Shown: positions 54,165 through 63,447, counted from the first letter of the stretch. The stretch: DNA of 64,000 nt from Leeuwenhoekiella polynyae (GCF_004104075.1 NZ_QOVK01000021.1:1-64000), one strand, 5' to 3'. Program-made: numbers and translations. Notes: generated by a model not told the origin, from the sequence alone.

Positions 54165-55568
54165 ATGGAAAAATTTGATGTAACTATAATAGGATCTGGC
54201 CCGGGCGGGTATGTAAGTGCGATCCGTTGCGCCCAATTAGGATTAAAAGTAGCCATTGTAGAAAGATACAGCACCCTGGGCGGCACCTGTCTAAACGTGG
54301 GCTGTATCCCGTCAAAAGCCTGGTTGGAAGCCTCTGAGCATTATTACAAACTCAAGCATCAATTCGAAAAATTTGGGATTGATGTTAAAGAGGCCAATGT
54401 CGATATCCTGAAAATGAGCCAAAGGGTTCAGGATGTGGTACAGGAAATCATCAATGGCGTTGATTATCTGATGAAAAAGAACAAGGTTACCGTTTATGAA
54501 GGTCATGGCACCATCAAGGACAAAAACACGATTGAAATTAAGGGAGAAGATAAAACGGAAACCATAGCAACCGATAAAATCATCATTGCCACAGGGTCCA
54601 AACCCGCTTCATTGCCCAATATTAAAATAGACAAAAAGCGTATCATCTCTTCTACCGAAGCCCTTGCCCTACAGGAAATCCCCAAGCACTTAATGGTCGT
54701 TGGGGGTGGCGTTATCGGTGTTGAGATAGGTTCCGTATTCGCCCGCCTGGGTTCAAAGGTTTCCATAGTAGAATATTTTGATAGCCTTATCGCCACTATG
54801 GACGGCGCACTGGGACATCAATTGCACCGTTCCCTTAGAAAACAGGGAATTGATTTTTATTTGGAACATAAGGTGACAAACGCAACGGCAACTGAGGATA
54901 AAGTAGAATTGAAAGCGGAAAATCTTTCCGATAAAGAAGAAATGAGTTTAGATGGCGATTACTGTCTTATGGCCATTGGCCGAAAACCATACACCGCCAG
55001 TTTAGGGCTTGAAAATATAGGAGTGGAAACCAATGAGAAAGGACAGATAACGGTAGATAAAAACCTTGAAACCAACGTCAAGGGTGTGTATGCCATTGGG
55101 GATGTAATCCGGGGGGCAATGCTTGCCCATAAAGCCAGTGAAGAAGGCGTTTTTGTAGCCGAACGGATTGTTGGCCAAAAGCCCCATATCAATTATTCGC
55201 TTATCCCAAATATCGTGTACACCCAGCCTGAGGTCGCCGGTGTAGGCTTGACGGAAGAAGAACTGAAAAAGGCCAATAAAAGTATAAAAACAGGCTCTTT
55301 CCCTTTTAAGGCAAACGCACGGGCAAAGATAAGTATGGACACTGACGGTTTTATCAAGGTAATCGCAGATAAACAGACCGATGAGATATTGGGGGTTCAT
55401 ATGATAGGCCCACGCATAGCAGACAGTTATACCGAAGCGGTGGTAGCGATGGAATTTAGGGCAGCTGCCGAGGATATTGCAAGAATGTCACACGGTCACC
55501 CCACATTTTCCGAGACCTTTAAGGAGGCCTGTCTGGCAGCTACCGAAGACAGGGCGTTGCATATTTAA
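54165..55568 (+). CDS. lpdA: Dihydrolipoyl dehydrogenase
   Basis: A 467-residue flavoprotein (ATG at 54165; GTG at 54159 also in frame). FAD motif GSGPGG, redox disulfide GGTCLNVGCIPSK, NAD motif VVGGGVIGVEIGS, and C-terminal HGHPTFSETFKEA with the catalytic His-Glu pair are all present. This is an ordinary lipoamide dehydrogenase; it lacks the N-terminal HMA and C-terminal Cys pair of mercuric reductase. Its location away from 2-oxoacid dehydrogenase genes suggests it serves as a redox enzyme in the stress island. Confidence 0.95.
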   Translation: MEKFDVTIIGSGPGGYVSAIRCAQLGLKVAIVERYSTLGGTCLNVGCIPSKAWLEASEHYYKLKHQFEKFGIDVKEANVDILKMSQRVQDVVQEIINGVDYLMKKNKVTVYEGHGTIKDKNTIEIKGEDKTETIATDKIIIATGSKPASLPNIKIDKKRIISSTEALALQEIPKHLMVVGGGVIGVEIGSVFARLGSKVSIVEYFDSLIATMDGALGHQLHRSLRKQGIDFYLEHKVTNATATEDKVELKAENLSDKEEMSLDGDYCLMAIGRKPYTASLGLENIGVETNEKGQITVDKNLETNVKGVYAIGDVIRGAMLAHKASEEGVFVAERIVGQKPHINYSLIPNIVYTQPEVAGVGLTEEELKKANKSIKTGSFPFKANARAKISMDTDGFIKVIADKQTDEILGVHMIGPRIADSYTEAVVAMEFRAAAEDIARMSHGHPTFSETFKEACLAATEDRALHI

Positions 55569-55665
55569 AGTTGACCTAACAGTAAGTTCTTAAAAATTAA
55601 GACGCTACTAAGCTTTTTGAAATATTAAGGTTTAAGTAATTAACTCAAAAAACAGATAAGATAAA

Positions 55666-57015
55666 ATGGGGCAATCAGTTCGAAATCAATCCACTATTGG
55701 GTATATCAGGGAAACGGCAACAAAGTTCCTCGACAGGGAAACAGCTGGGGGGATTTTTTTAATAATTGCTACTATAGTTGCCCTTCTTTTAGCTAATTCA
55801 CAGTGGGCAGGTGCCTATCATCATTTTCTTGGCGATGAATTGCTTTTTGAATTTTCCGAGCATCTTAGTTTTGGGCTAACAATTGAAGAATGGATCAATG
55901 ATGGCCTAATGGCAATTTTCTTTTTGGTTGCCGGCCTTGAATTGAAGAGGGAGGTTATGGTGGGGGAATTATCTTCAATTAAAAAAGCCTCAGCCCCCTT
56001 GTTGGCAGCTTTAGGTGGTATGGCAGTTCCGGCCCTCATTTTTATTAGCCTAAATTTAGGCACTGAAAATATAAAGGGTTGGGGCATCCCTATGGCTACC
56101 GATATCGCATATTCACTAGGGATTATTGGCCTACTGGGAAAAAATGTCCCCAGGCAGTTAAAAACATTTTTAATAGCCCTCGCTATTGCTGACGATATAG
56201 GTGCCATATTGGTGATAGCATTGTTTTATAGCAACGAGTTGAGCTGGATATACCTTGGATCGGGCATGGGGGCATTTGGGTTATTATTATTAATGAATTG
56301 GACTGGGATCAAAAATTTGATTTGGTATATTATTATTGGGATCATCTTATGGTATTGCTTCCTTAATTCGGGGATCCATCCAACTATTGCGGGAGTACTT
56401 TTTGCCATTACCATTCCAATAGTGCCCAAATTAGACAGTAAAATATTAAAAGAAAGGACTGCCACAAACGTTACTAATCTTGAGAAAACAGAGCTGGAAA
56501 AATTAAATCCTCTTCAGGATAAAAAACAACAAATAATTTTAAAAGCCATTAAAACAGATACTGAGAATTCAAGGCCTCCTTTGCTCAAACTGGAAAATTC
56601 CCTTGTTGATTTCAATGCTTTCTTTATCATTCCAATTTTTGCAGTCGCGAATGCGGGAGTAAAGCTCGATGTAAATTTAATTGAGGTTGTTTCCGGTTCT
56701 TTAGGGCTGGGGATCCTTTTGGGATTAGCAATTGGCAAAGTAACAGGGATTGGTATTTTTACATTGATTGGGCAAAAACTTGGAGTTTCCGAATTACATA
56801 TTACACTAAACTGGAAACATATAATTGGAATTGGTATGATTGCGGGAATTGGCTTTACCATGTCCCTTTTTATTACCAATCTCACATTTAATGATCAGGA
56901 ATTGATTAAAATTTCGAAAATAAGCATTTTGATAGCTTCATTACTTGCAGCTATTGGCGGTGCGGTAATTCTCTTATTAACTTCCAATAAAGGAAAGAAA
57001 AATATAGTTAAGTGA
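55666..57015 (+). CDS. nhaA: Na+/H+ antiporter NhaA
   Basis: A 449-residue antiporter, slightly longer than E. coli NhaA because of a charged loop (about 268-310). Key residues are conserved: TDIAYSLGI (D133 equivalent) and IADDIGAILVIALFY (paired D163/D164). It exports sodium at alkaline pH or under salt stress. It lies 1 bp before the CDF transporter start. Confidence 0.95.
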   Translation: MGQSVRNQSTIGYIRETATKFLDRETAGGIFLIIATIVALLLANSQWAGAYHHFLGDELLFEFSEHLSFGLTIEEWINDGLMAIFFLVAGLELKREVMVGELSSIKKASAPLLAALGGMAVPALIFISLNLGTENIKGWGIPMATDIAYSLGIIGLLGKNVPRQLKTFLIALAIADDIGAILVIALFYSNELSWIYLGSGMGAFGLLLLMNWTGIKNLIWYIIIGIILWYCFLNSGIHPTIAGVLFAITIPIVPKLDSKILKERTATNVTNLEKTELEKLNPLQDKKQQIILKAIKTDTENSRPPLLKLENSLVDFNAFFIIPIFAVANAGVKLDVNLIEVVSGSLGLGILLGLAIGKVTGIGIFTLIGQKLGVSELHITLNWKHIIGIGMIAGIGFTMSLFITNLTFNDQELIKISKISILIASLLAAIGGAVILLLTSNKGKKNIVK

Positions 57016-57016
57016 T

Positions 57017-57817
57017 ATGGGAGAAATGAACAAAAGTACTTTTATAGTAAGTCAAATGGACTGTCCTTCAGAAGAACAGATGATCCGGATGAAGTTGGAG
57101 GCTTATACACAAGTGAAATATTTGGATTTTGATATTCCCAACAGGAAATTGGAAGTATATCATGTGAATGGAATCGAAGATATACAAATATCAATAGCCG
57201 GTTTAAACCTTGGGGATTCCTTCCAAGGGACCGAAGAAGCCGATCCTCCCGTAATAGAAGACCAATCCAAACAGAAAACAATCCTTTGGTGGGTCTTTGG
57301 GATAAATTTCGGCTTTTTCATTATCGAAATGACCACGGGGTGGATCTCTTCTTCTATGGGCCTTATTGCAGATTCGTTGGATATGCTGGCAGATTCGATA
57401 GTATATGCGCTAAGTTTATTTGCAGTAGGTGGTGCCATTTCCAGAAAAAAGAAGGTGGCAAAATTCAGCGGATATTTTCAGATGGCCTTGGCAACACTTG
57501 GTTTTGCAGAGGTATTAAGAAGGTTTTTTACCAGTAGTGAAACACCAATTTTCCAATTGATGATCATTGTTTCCATTTTCGCCCTTCTGGGTAACCTTAT
57601 TTCGCTTTGGTTGATAAATAAGGCCAAAAGTAAGGAGGCGCATATGCAGGCCAGTGCTATTTTTACGTCGAATGATATCATCGTAAACGGCGGGGTGATA
57701 CTGGCCGGGGTGCTGGTCTATTTTCTGGATAGCAAATGGCCCGATTTGGTAATTGGCGGCATCGTTTTCACGTTTGTAATGCGGGGTGCCATAAGAATTT
57801 TAAAATTATCTAAATAA
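57017..57817 (+). CDS. Cation diffusion facilitator-like transporter with HMA-like N-terminus
   Basis: A 266-residue protein. Residues 1-75 form a ferredoxin-like fold with MDCPSEEQ (one Cys of the usual pair). The CDF membrane domain follows (about 90-262) with motif DSLDMLADS in TM2. In TM5 the usual metal-binding HxxxD is replaced by SNDIIVN, keeping one Asp. The C-terminal cytoplasmic domain is missing. Metal specificity is uncertain. LspA follows 46 bp later (from its preferred start). Confidence 0.85.
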   Translation: MGEMNKSTFIVSQMDCPSEEQMIRMKLEAYTQVKYLDFDIPNRKLEVYHVNGIEDIQISIAGLNLGDSFQGTEEADPPVIEDQSKQKTILWWVFGINFGFFIIEMTTGWISSSMGLIADSLDMLADSIVYALSLFAVGGAISRKKKVAKFSGYFQMALATLGFAEVLRRFFTSSETPIFQLMIIVSIFALLGNLISLWLINKAKSKEAHMQASAIFTSNDIIVNGGVILAGVLVYFLDSKWPDLVIGGIVFTFVMRGAIRILKLSK

Positions 57818-57862
57818 TGCAAATATATGTTGCACAAGACGTTGGGCAACAATAAGGAAATT

Positions 57863-58501
57863 ATGAATAAAAGTAGTGTAGCATTATTGATTTTACTGTT
57901 GTTGGTAATAGACCAGGCCATAAAGATTTATGTGAAGACCCATTTTTATTATGGCGAGGAATATTTTGTGTTTGGTCTGGATTGGTTTCGCTTACATTTT
58001 TTGGAGAATCCCGGCATGGCCTGGGGCTTTAAATTTGGCGAGGGATATCTGGCCAAATTTGTTTTAATACTATTTCGCTTCGTAGCCGTTATTTGGGGGA
58101 CCTTTTATATCAAAAAAATGATACGTGAAGGATATGCAAAAGTCTTTATAATCTGTGCCGCATTTATATACGCAGGTGCATTGGGCAATTTGATGGACGG
58201 TGCATTTTACGGACTGATCTTTGAAAAAAGTGATCCCGCACTTCGCAACATTGCAGAAATATTCCCCTCAGGCGGTGGTTATGCGGGATTTTTAAATGGC
58301 AATGTGGTGGATATGTGGTACTTCCCTATTATTGATACAAGGCTTCCGGAATGGCTGCCATTATGGGGAGGCAATGAATTTACTTTTTTCGACCCTGTAT
58401 TCAATACCGCAGATGTTTGGATTAGCACGGGAGTGATTTTACTCCTGATCTTTCAAAGCCAACAAAAAAAGACCAGAAAATATCGGATAAGAAAAAGTTG
58501 A
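57863..58501 (+). CDS. lspA: Signal peptidase II, island copy
   Basis: A 212-residue lipoprotein signal peptidase. The ATG at 57863 is preferred because AAGGAA stands 6 bp before it; an ATG at 57827 would add 12 residues. Four membrane helices, LENPGMAWG, and the catalytic Asp motifs GNVVDMWYFP and FNTADVWISTG are present. It cleaves signal peptides of lipoproteins. An lspA-like gene next to metal transporters is reminiscent of pbrC in lead-resistance operons. Confidence 0.93.
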   Translation: MNKSSVALLILLLLVIDQAIKIYVKTHFYYGEEYFVFGLDWFRLHFLENPGMAWGFKFGEGYLAKFVLILFRFVAVIWGTFYIKKMIREGYAKVFIICAAFIYAGALGNLMDGAFYGLIFEKSDPALRNIAEIFPSGGGYAGFLNGNVVDMWYFPIIDTRLPEWLPLWGGNEFTFFDPVFNTADVWISTGVILLLIFQSQQKKTRKYRIRKS

Positions 58502-58544
58502 AATATACTGAAAGTAACAGGACAATTATAAAAATCGATTAGTT

Positions 58545-59543
58545 ATGAACGTTTGGCTCTGGGTAGTAGTATTGGGATTGGCAGCTTGGGCTGCTCATTG
58601 GGGTGCTGATCAACTCCTAACACCTTTAAAAATGCTGCGTAAGCAATGGGGGCTTACCGCTTCTGCAGGAGCGGCTTTCCTTGCTATTGTAACGGCGAGT
58701 CCTGAAGTGGCGATAAATATCACCAGCGCCGCCCGGGGAGTATCTGATATTGGATTAGGAAATTTGCTGGGTTCCAATATAATTTCCATCCCACTCATGG
58801 TGACCATCGCCTATTTCGCTTCCAGAAAGCAATTTAAAAACAATAAGGAACATCAAAAACATTTAGATGCTAACCTATTGGCCCTGAACAAGCGTTCTGT
58901 CTCGGTATTGTCCATCCCCTATCTGGCAATCATTTCTTTGGTAGCTATATTAACCCTTCCAAAAGCCTGGCGTGGGTTACAACCCATTGATGGGTGGATT
59001 ATGCTGGCGGCCTATGCGGCTTTTTTAACGCATGCCATTATAAAAGGCAGGAAAAAAGGGGAAAGTGTGGAGTGGGATAAGAAGAAAGTGTGGTTATCAG
59101 TGGCCGGAGCTATGGCTATAGCCGTGGGTGCTTTTTTTATTGTTAAGGCTACGGAAAATATTGTTTCGGTGTTGAACATTTCCGAAATTGTTGGAGGGCT
59201 GTTTATTACCGGAATAATGACCACCGCCCCCGAAATATTTAAAACATGGAGTGTGGTAAAGGGTGGCGAAGTGACCGCGGGAACCACGAGCGTGATTGCC
59301 GATAATGCTGTTACCATGACGGTGGCATTTTTCCCCTTGGCACTGGTGACGACTCCGATCGAAGATTTTCAGTTGTTCTGGGTCAACCTGGCTTTTGTAG
59401 GACTGATGCCACTTTTATATTCGGTATTTGTCCATCAAAGCAAGGAACTTCACGGGTTCAGCAGATGGCAGATATTCGTTTTCGATGCAGCGTATATTGT
59501 ATATCTCTTAACTATGGTGTTTTTTGTACTAAAACTATTTTAA
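58545..59543 (+). CDS. Sodium/calcium exchanger family protein
   Basis: A 332-residue CaCA exchanger. The two alpha repeats are TASPEVAINITSAARG with GNLLGSNI (about 48-85) and TTAPEIFKTWSVVKGGE with TTSVIADNA (about 225-258), both with the conserved acidic residues. About ten membrane helices. It would expel calcium or a similar cation. It ends 3 bp before a small helical protein gene. Confidence 0.92.
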   Translation: MNVWLWVVVLGLAAWAAHWGADQLLTPLKMLRKQWGLTASAGAAFLAIVTASPEVAINITSAARGVSDIGLGNLLGSNIISIPLMVTIAYFASRKQFKNNKEHQKHLDANLLALNKRSVSVLSIPYLAIISLVAILTLPKAWRGLQPIDGWIMLAAYAAFLTHAIIKGRKKGESVEWDKKKVWLSVAGAMAIAVGAFFIVKATENIVSVLNISEIVGGLFITGIMTTAPEIFKTWSVVKGGEVTAGTTSVIADNAVTMTVAFFPLALVTTPIEDFQLFWVNLAFVGLMPLLYSVFVHQSKELHGFSRWQIFVFDAAYIVYLLTMVFFVLKLF

Positions 59544-59546
59544 AAA

Positions 59547-59732
59547 ATGAAGGAGGACTTATTTAAGGATTACCAGGAGAGGCTAAATGTGCTGGATGAA
59601 AATATTAGAGCAGTAGCATTAAAATATGCGACGGATTTCTATTTGAACAAAAATTGTTCAAAAGAAGAGGCGATTGAGCGTGGAATCGTAAAGGCAGAGA
59701 TGGAAAAAAGGAATTTAGATAGAAATGGATAA
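59547..59732 (+). CDS. Small helical protein, paralogue of the one at 61076
   Basis: A 61-residue acidic/basic helical protein, unknown family. It aligns with the protein at 61076-61252: DYQERLNVL/EFKTSLDGL, then NKNCSKEEAIERGIVKAE/EKNYTKGNAIKEGIMKAE. It sits 3 bp after the exchanger and 18 bp before the APC permease, so it and its relative bracket the permease. Confidence 0.75.
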   Translation: MKEDLFKDYQERLNVLDENIRAVALKYATDFYLNKNCSKEEAIERGIVKAEMEKRNLDRNG

Positions 59733-59750
59733 TAAACCACTAATATTACT

Positions 59751-61133
59751 ATGGCAGAATTAAAAAAATCTCTGGGTACTCTTCGCCTTACTTTTTATGG
59801 TGTAGGTACCATTGTTGGTGCTGGAATATATACTGTAATTGGTGCAGCCGCTGGACAGGCGGGAACAGACCTTTGGTTGAGCTTTATTTTTGCAGCCATT
59901 GCGGCCAGTGTCTCGGCAATGTCCTATGCAGAGTTGTCCTCTACCTATCCTAATGCCGGTGCGGAATTCATTTTTGTACGGAAAGCTTTTCCAAAAATCG
60001 ACATTCCATCTTTTCTAACAGGTTGGACGATTGCATTTCACAGTTCGGCCACCATCGCCGCGGTGCTACTTGCTTTTTCAGGGTATTTCAATACGTTTTT
60101 TAACATCCCTTCCTTACTGGTTAGCTATGCTGTGCTACTGATTCTTGCATTTATAAGCATTACGGGCATCAAAAAATCATCTACCGCCAATATCATTATG
60201 GTCAGTATTCAGCTATTGGGATTGTTTATTCTTATTGCGGTCGGACTTTTGGAAACAGGACCACCAAAATCAGAATTTTTTAAAGTGGAGTCCTTTTCCG
60301 GCACCCTGGCAGCGACTGCTACCTTATTTTTTGTTTATACCGGCTTTGAGCATATGGCAGCATTGGGTTCCGAGGTAAAAAATCCGGGCAAGACGATTCC
60401 GAGGGCATTTTTATTGACAATGGTGTTTACCACAATTATATACCTACTAATATCTTTTACGGTACTCAATATAAGTGACCCCGCAGAAATAGCAAAGGTA
60501 AATTCCCCATTGTCGCTGGCCGCTTCAAATTTAAATTCCTGGTTGCCCGTAGCCCTGGCAGTTGCGGCACTTTTTGCTACGGCCAATGCGGCTTTTAGTG
60601 GCATTATTTCCATTAGCAGGTTGCTTTTCGGTATGGCAAGCGTGGGCGAGCTTCCAAAATTTATGACCAAGACCAATGCACAGAAAGTACCCTGGGTAAC
60701 TACACTGGTGGTTATGGCTGCGGTAGCGGCATTTTTGTTATTGGGAGATATTAAAATTGTCGCAGGAATGTCCTCTTTAGGGGCGTTACTCGTTTTTGTA
60801 GCTGTGAATATTGCACTCATCGTTTTGCGTTATAAAGCACCTGACAAAGAAAGACCTTTTAAAGTTCCCCTTTCCATAGGGAAAGTACCTATCCTACCCA
60901 TTTTGGCCATAATTATTAGCCTGTCTCTGGTAGTTCAGTTTAACTGGCAGGTGTATGTTGCTTTTGTGGGAGCAATTATAGTGGGCATCGTGCTGGATTA
61001 TTTTTTGGACAAAAAGTCAAAGAATGAGATGGATCCCGAAAAGAAAAAGAACTGTTCAACCATTAAAATGAAGCTATGGAATGGACCTTTGAAGAATTTA
61101 AAACCAGTTTGGATGGCCTCCATCCTGCAGTGA
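59751..61133 (+). CDS. APC-family amino-acid/polyamine permease
   Basis: A 460-residue permease with 12 membrane helices and the APC start TFYGVGTIVGAGIYTVIG, where the unwound TM1 GAG binds substrate. Segment FFVYTGFEHMAALGSEVKNPGKTIPRA (about 196-222) is the conserved TM6 and loop. The last about 19 residues (from KLWNGPLKN) overlap another gene and are probably a read-through tail. Substrate not determinable. Confidence 0.92.
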   Translation: MAELKKSLGTLRLTFYGVGTIVGAGIYTVIGAAAGQAGTDLWLSFIFAAIAASVSAMSYAELSSTYPNAGAEFIFVRKAFPKIDIPSFLTGWTIAFHSSATIAAVLLAFSGYFNTFFNIPSLLVSYAVLLILAFISITGIKKSSTANIIMVSIQLLGLFILIAVGLLETGPPKSEFFKVESFSGTLAATATLFFVYTGFEHMAALGSEVKNPGKTIPRAFLLTMVFTTIIYLLISFTVLNISDPAEIAKVNSPLSLAASNLNSWLPVALAVAALFATANAAFSGIISISRLLFGMASVGELPKFMTKTNAQKVPWVTTLVVMAAVAAFLLLGDIKIVAGMSSLGALLVFVAVNIALIVLRYKAPDKERPFKVPLSIGKVPILPILAIIISLSLVVQFNWQVYVAFVGAIIVGIVLDYFLDKKSKNEMDPEKKKNCSTIKMKLWNGPLKNLKPVWMASILQ

Positions 61134-61252
61134 AGCAAAAAGCCCTGGAAATTGCTAAAAGTCTGGTTATAGAAAAGAATTATACTAAGGGAAATGCCAT
61201 AAAAGAAGGAATTATGAAAGCTGAAGAATGGTTTTACGATTTAGGCGGTTAA
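61076..61252 (+). CDS. Small helical protein, paralogue of the one at 59547
   Basis: A 58-residue protein beginning MEWTFEEFKTSLDGLHPAVKQ and ending KAEEWFYDLGG. It overlaps the 3' end of the permease gene by 58 bp in another frame. Similarity to the 59547 protein (KNYTKGNAIKEGIMKAE versus KNCSKEEAIERGIVKAE) supports that it is real. Function unknown. Confidence 0.7.
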   Translation: MEWTFEEFKTSLDGLHPAVKQKALEIAKSLVIEKNYTKGNAIKEGIMKAEEWFYDLGG

Positions 61253-61270
61253 TAATTAATAAAAATAGAT

Positions 61271-61627
61271 ATGTTACAAATTATAGAGATTTCAGGAGAT
61301 AATATTATTGCAACCAGAGCATCGGGAGATTTATCCGAAATGGATATTGAGAAGGTACATCCCATTATTCATGCTATTTTGGACAAAGGATTAAACGTAC
61401 GCTGGTATTTTGAAATGGAGAATTTTACCGGCTGGGATTTTCCAGGCCTGTGGGAAGATCTAAAAATGGATACTGCCCACGCAAAAGATTATGAAAAAAT
61501 CGCCATGGTAGGTGATAAAAAATGGCAGGACTGGATTACAAAGTTCATGAAACCTTTTACCAATGCTGAAGTAAAATATTTTGACTTAGAGGAAAAGGAG
61601 ATTGCCAAAAAGTGGATTAAACAATAA
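61271..61627 (+). CDS. STAS/SEC14 (SpoIIAA-like) protein, copy 3
   Basis: A 118-residue SpoIIAA-like protein: N-terminal strand, core VRWYFEMENFTGWDFPGLWEDL and end KYFDLEEKEIAKKWI, matching copy 1 in architecture (WYIEMENFEGW). It is clearly more divergent than copies 1 and 2. Follows the small protein by 18 bp. Confidence 0.88.
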   Translation: MLQIIEISGDNIIATRASGDLSEMDIEKVHPIIHAILDKGLNVRWYFEMENFTGWDFPGLWEDLKMDTAHAKDYEKIAMVGDKKWQDWITKFMKPFTNAEVKYFDLEEKEIAKKWIKQ

Positions 61628-61684
61628 AGCTTTTATTTAAACAATTAATTGAAAAACTGAATGTATAATTAAAATTAAAAAACC

Positions 61685-62506
61685 ATGAAAATAATAGTTC
61701 CGATTGATTTTAGTCAAAGTTCCAAAATTGGAGTTGAGTATGCCATAAAGGTGGCCGAATCTTTAAATTCAGAAATTATCTTTGTTCATGCCTATTCTGA
61801 AGGTTATCAATATGCCGGATACGGGGCTATAGTTTATCCGGTTCCCGACAACTTTAGTTCTTATCAGAAATTGTACAAAGAAAAAATGCTGGAATTTCTC
61901 GAAAATTTTCCACGTCTGGCGACAATAAAATATAAGAGTATGGTAGCCCCAGGAAGACCTTCAGATATAATTTATCAATTAGCAACAGAAGAAAAAGCAA
62001 GTTTGATAATTATGGGGACAGAAGGTGCAGGTGAGGTAGAAGGTTACCTTGCAGGAACTACCAGTGAAAAAGTGAGCAAGGATGTACCCTGCCCTGTGCT
62101 GGTTGTACCTGAAGATTTAGAAACTTTTGGTTTAAAAAGAATTTGTCTGGCGCTGGATTCAGATAATCTGAAACCTGATAGGGAACTAAAGGTTCTGGCT
62201 GATCTACTAAAGGCATTTAACGCACGCCTTTTTATATTTCATTTTGCTAAAAGTAAAGATGAAGTTATTAAAGAACAGGAGATAAAAAACTATTATGAGG
62301 AGTTTTTTAATCTGCAGAATATTTCTGTTCACCTTTTTTCCGAAGGGAAAACCGAAGATAAAATAACCGGTTTTTTGAAAGATAATACCATAGATATTTT
62401 GGCGCTACTTTACAGAAAACATGACTTTATAGAAAAACTAACTGAACTGGGGCTGAGAAGAAAAATGATTTTCAAATCAGAAGTTCCTGTACTTATTTTA
62501 AAATAA
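61685..62506 (+). CDS. Universal stress protein, tandem-domain
   Basis: A 273-residue protein of two Usp domains. The N-terminal domain has the ATP-binding pattern IIMGTEGAGEVEGYLAGTTSEKVSKDVPCPVLVVP (GxxGxxxx-type loop with GT/SE/PCPVL). The C-terminal domain (about 150-273) is degenerate and has LALLYRKHDFIEKL and SEVPVLIL. Usp proteins are induced under starvation, oxygen or metal stress; regulation here is unknown. Confidence 0.92.
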   Translation: MKIIVPIDFSQSSKIGVEYAIKVAESLNSEIIFVHAYSEGYQYAGYGAIVYPVPDNFSSYQKLYKEKMLEFLENFPRLATIKYKSMVAPGRPSDIIYQLATEEKASLIIMGTEGAGEVEGYLAGTTSEKVSKDVPCPVLVVPEDLETFGLKRICLALDSDNLKPDRELKVLADLLKAFNARLFIFHFAKSKDEVIKEQEIKNYYEEFFNLQNISVHLFSEGKTEDKITGFLKDNTIDILALLYRKHDFIEKLTELGLRRKMIFKSEVPVLILK

Positions 62507-62762
62507 TGGTAGAGATAACTTTTAATGAAATATACTAGATTTTATTAATACCCTGGAACGTTATTTTCTGAAAAATTAGCAAATTTCTAAAAGTGGATCT
62601 TTTCAGAAAAACTAGGTGGCTTTTGGTACAATATAACTCTGCCATTCGGCTTTAAGTCTTAGGTGGTTTTTTAAAACCGTATTTGCCAATGTGGGCGTAG
62701 CTTTCTTGGCCGTTCTCAAAGCAATCCGTTTATAGAAAATAAATTAAAAATAGTACAACAGG

Positions 62763-62930
62763 ATGTCTCTAAGTAGAAGAAACAGAAGAAAGAAAAAAAA
62801 TCAAAACCCATCTAAAAAACAATTCACAAAAAAGGAAAAGGTCAAGGCAATTATTGTCCTTATTCTTCTGTTTATTGCTTCATTTCTGCTTTATTATTTT
62901 GTGTTAAAAGGGAATATCCATAAACATTAA
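62763..62930 (+). CDS. Small basic single-helix membrane protein
   Basis: A 55-residue protein with a strongly basic cytoplasmic half (MSLSRRNRRKKKNQNPSKKQ), one hydrophobic helix (about 28-47, AIIVLILLFIASFLLYYFV) and a short tail KGNIHKH. Coding is supported by the clean basic-then-hydrophobic design and a start 257 bp after the Usp gene. No family recognised. Confidence 0.55.
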   Translation: MSLSRRNRRKKKNQNPSKKQFTKKEKVKAIIVLILLFIASFLLYYFVLKGNIHKH

Positions 62931-62950
62931 TTTCTATAAAAAATAAAATT

Positions 62951-63445
62951 ATGATACATATTATTACAACAGGAGGAACCATTGAAGGCTTGGATTATGA
63001 AAACCAAGAAAATAAAACAGAGCAAAGCGAAATAGCGATTAGAGAATTTCTTGACCTGGCCAATGTCTCGTTTCCCTATATTATCGAAAGGGCATTTTCT
63101 AAGGATAGCCGATCAATTACCGATGAAGACAGGAATTTTTTGTTAAAAAAAATAAAAGCTTCCAATGCAGAAAAAATTTTAATAACTCACGGGACTTTTA
63201 CGATGGAAGATACCGCCATTTATCTTGGAAAGGAAGAAATTAAAAAGACTATTGTCCTTGTAGGCTCATTTATAATGGGAAACTCTAAAAATACGGATGC
63301 ACACTTCAATTTGGGTTTTGCAATGTGCTCTGCTCAATTTTTGAATCCAGGAGTATATGTAGCAATGAATGGGACTATTTTTCCTTGGAATGATGTAACT
63401 AAAAATATAGAGGTCAGCAAATTTGAGTATAAGAATGAACAATAA
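62951..63445 (+). CDS. Asparaginase N-domain-like protein lacking the catalytic Asp
   Basis: A 164-residue protein that is only the N-terminal asparaginase domain. TTGGTIEG (T10) is the first active-site threonine motif. The second, canonical HGTDT, is HGTFT here, so the substrate-binding Asp is Phe. The C-terminal dimerisation domain is absent. It is unlikely to be a normal asparaginase and may be a non-catalytic or altered-specificity protein. It lies at the right end of the island. Confidence 0.88.
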   Translation: MIHIITTGGTIEGLDYENQENKTEQSEIAIREFLDLANVSFPYIIERAFSKDSRSITDEDRNFLLKKIKASNAEKILITHGTFTMEDTAIYLGKEEIKKTIVLVGSFIMGNSKNTDAHFNLGFAMCSAQFLNPGVYVAMNGTIFPWNDVTKNIEVSKFEYKNEQ

Positions 63446-63447
63446 AT

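Noticed and set aside
54165-55568. Mercuric reductase
   Set aside because: The flavoprotein is near a metal cluster, but it lacks the N-terminal HMA domain and the C-terminal Cys pair; all motifs fit lipoamide dehydrogenase.
62639-62740. Short plausible translation (FKTVFANVGVAFLAVLKA) after the Usp gene
   Set aside because: It has no start codon, is interrupted in all frames, and matches no family I recognise; the 256-bp spacer 62507-62762 is treated as non-coding.
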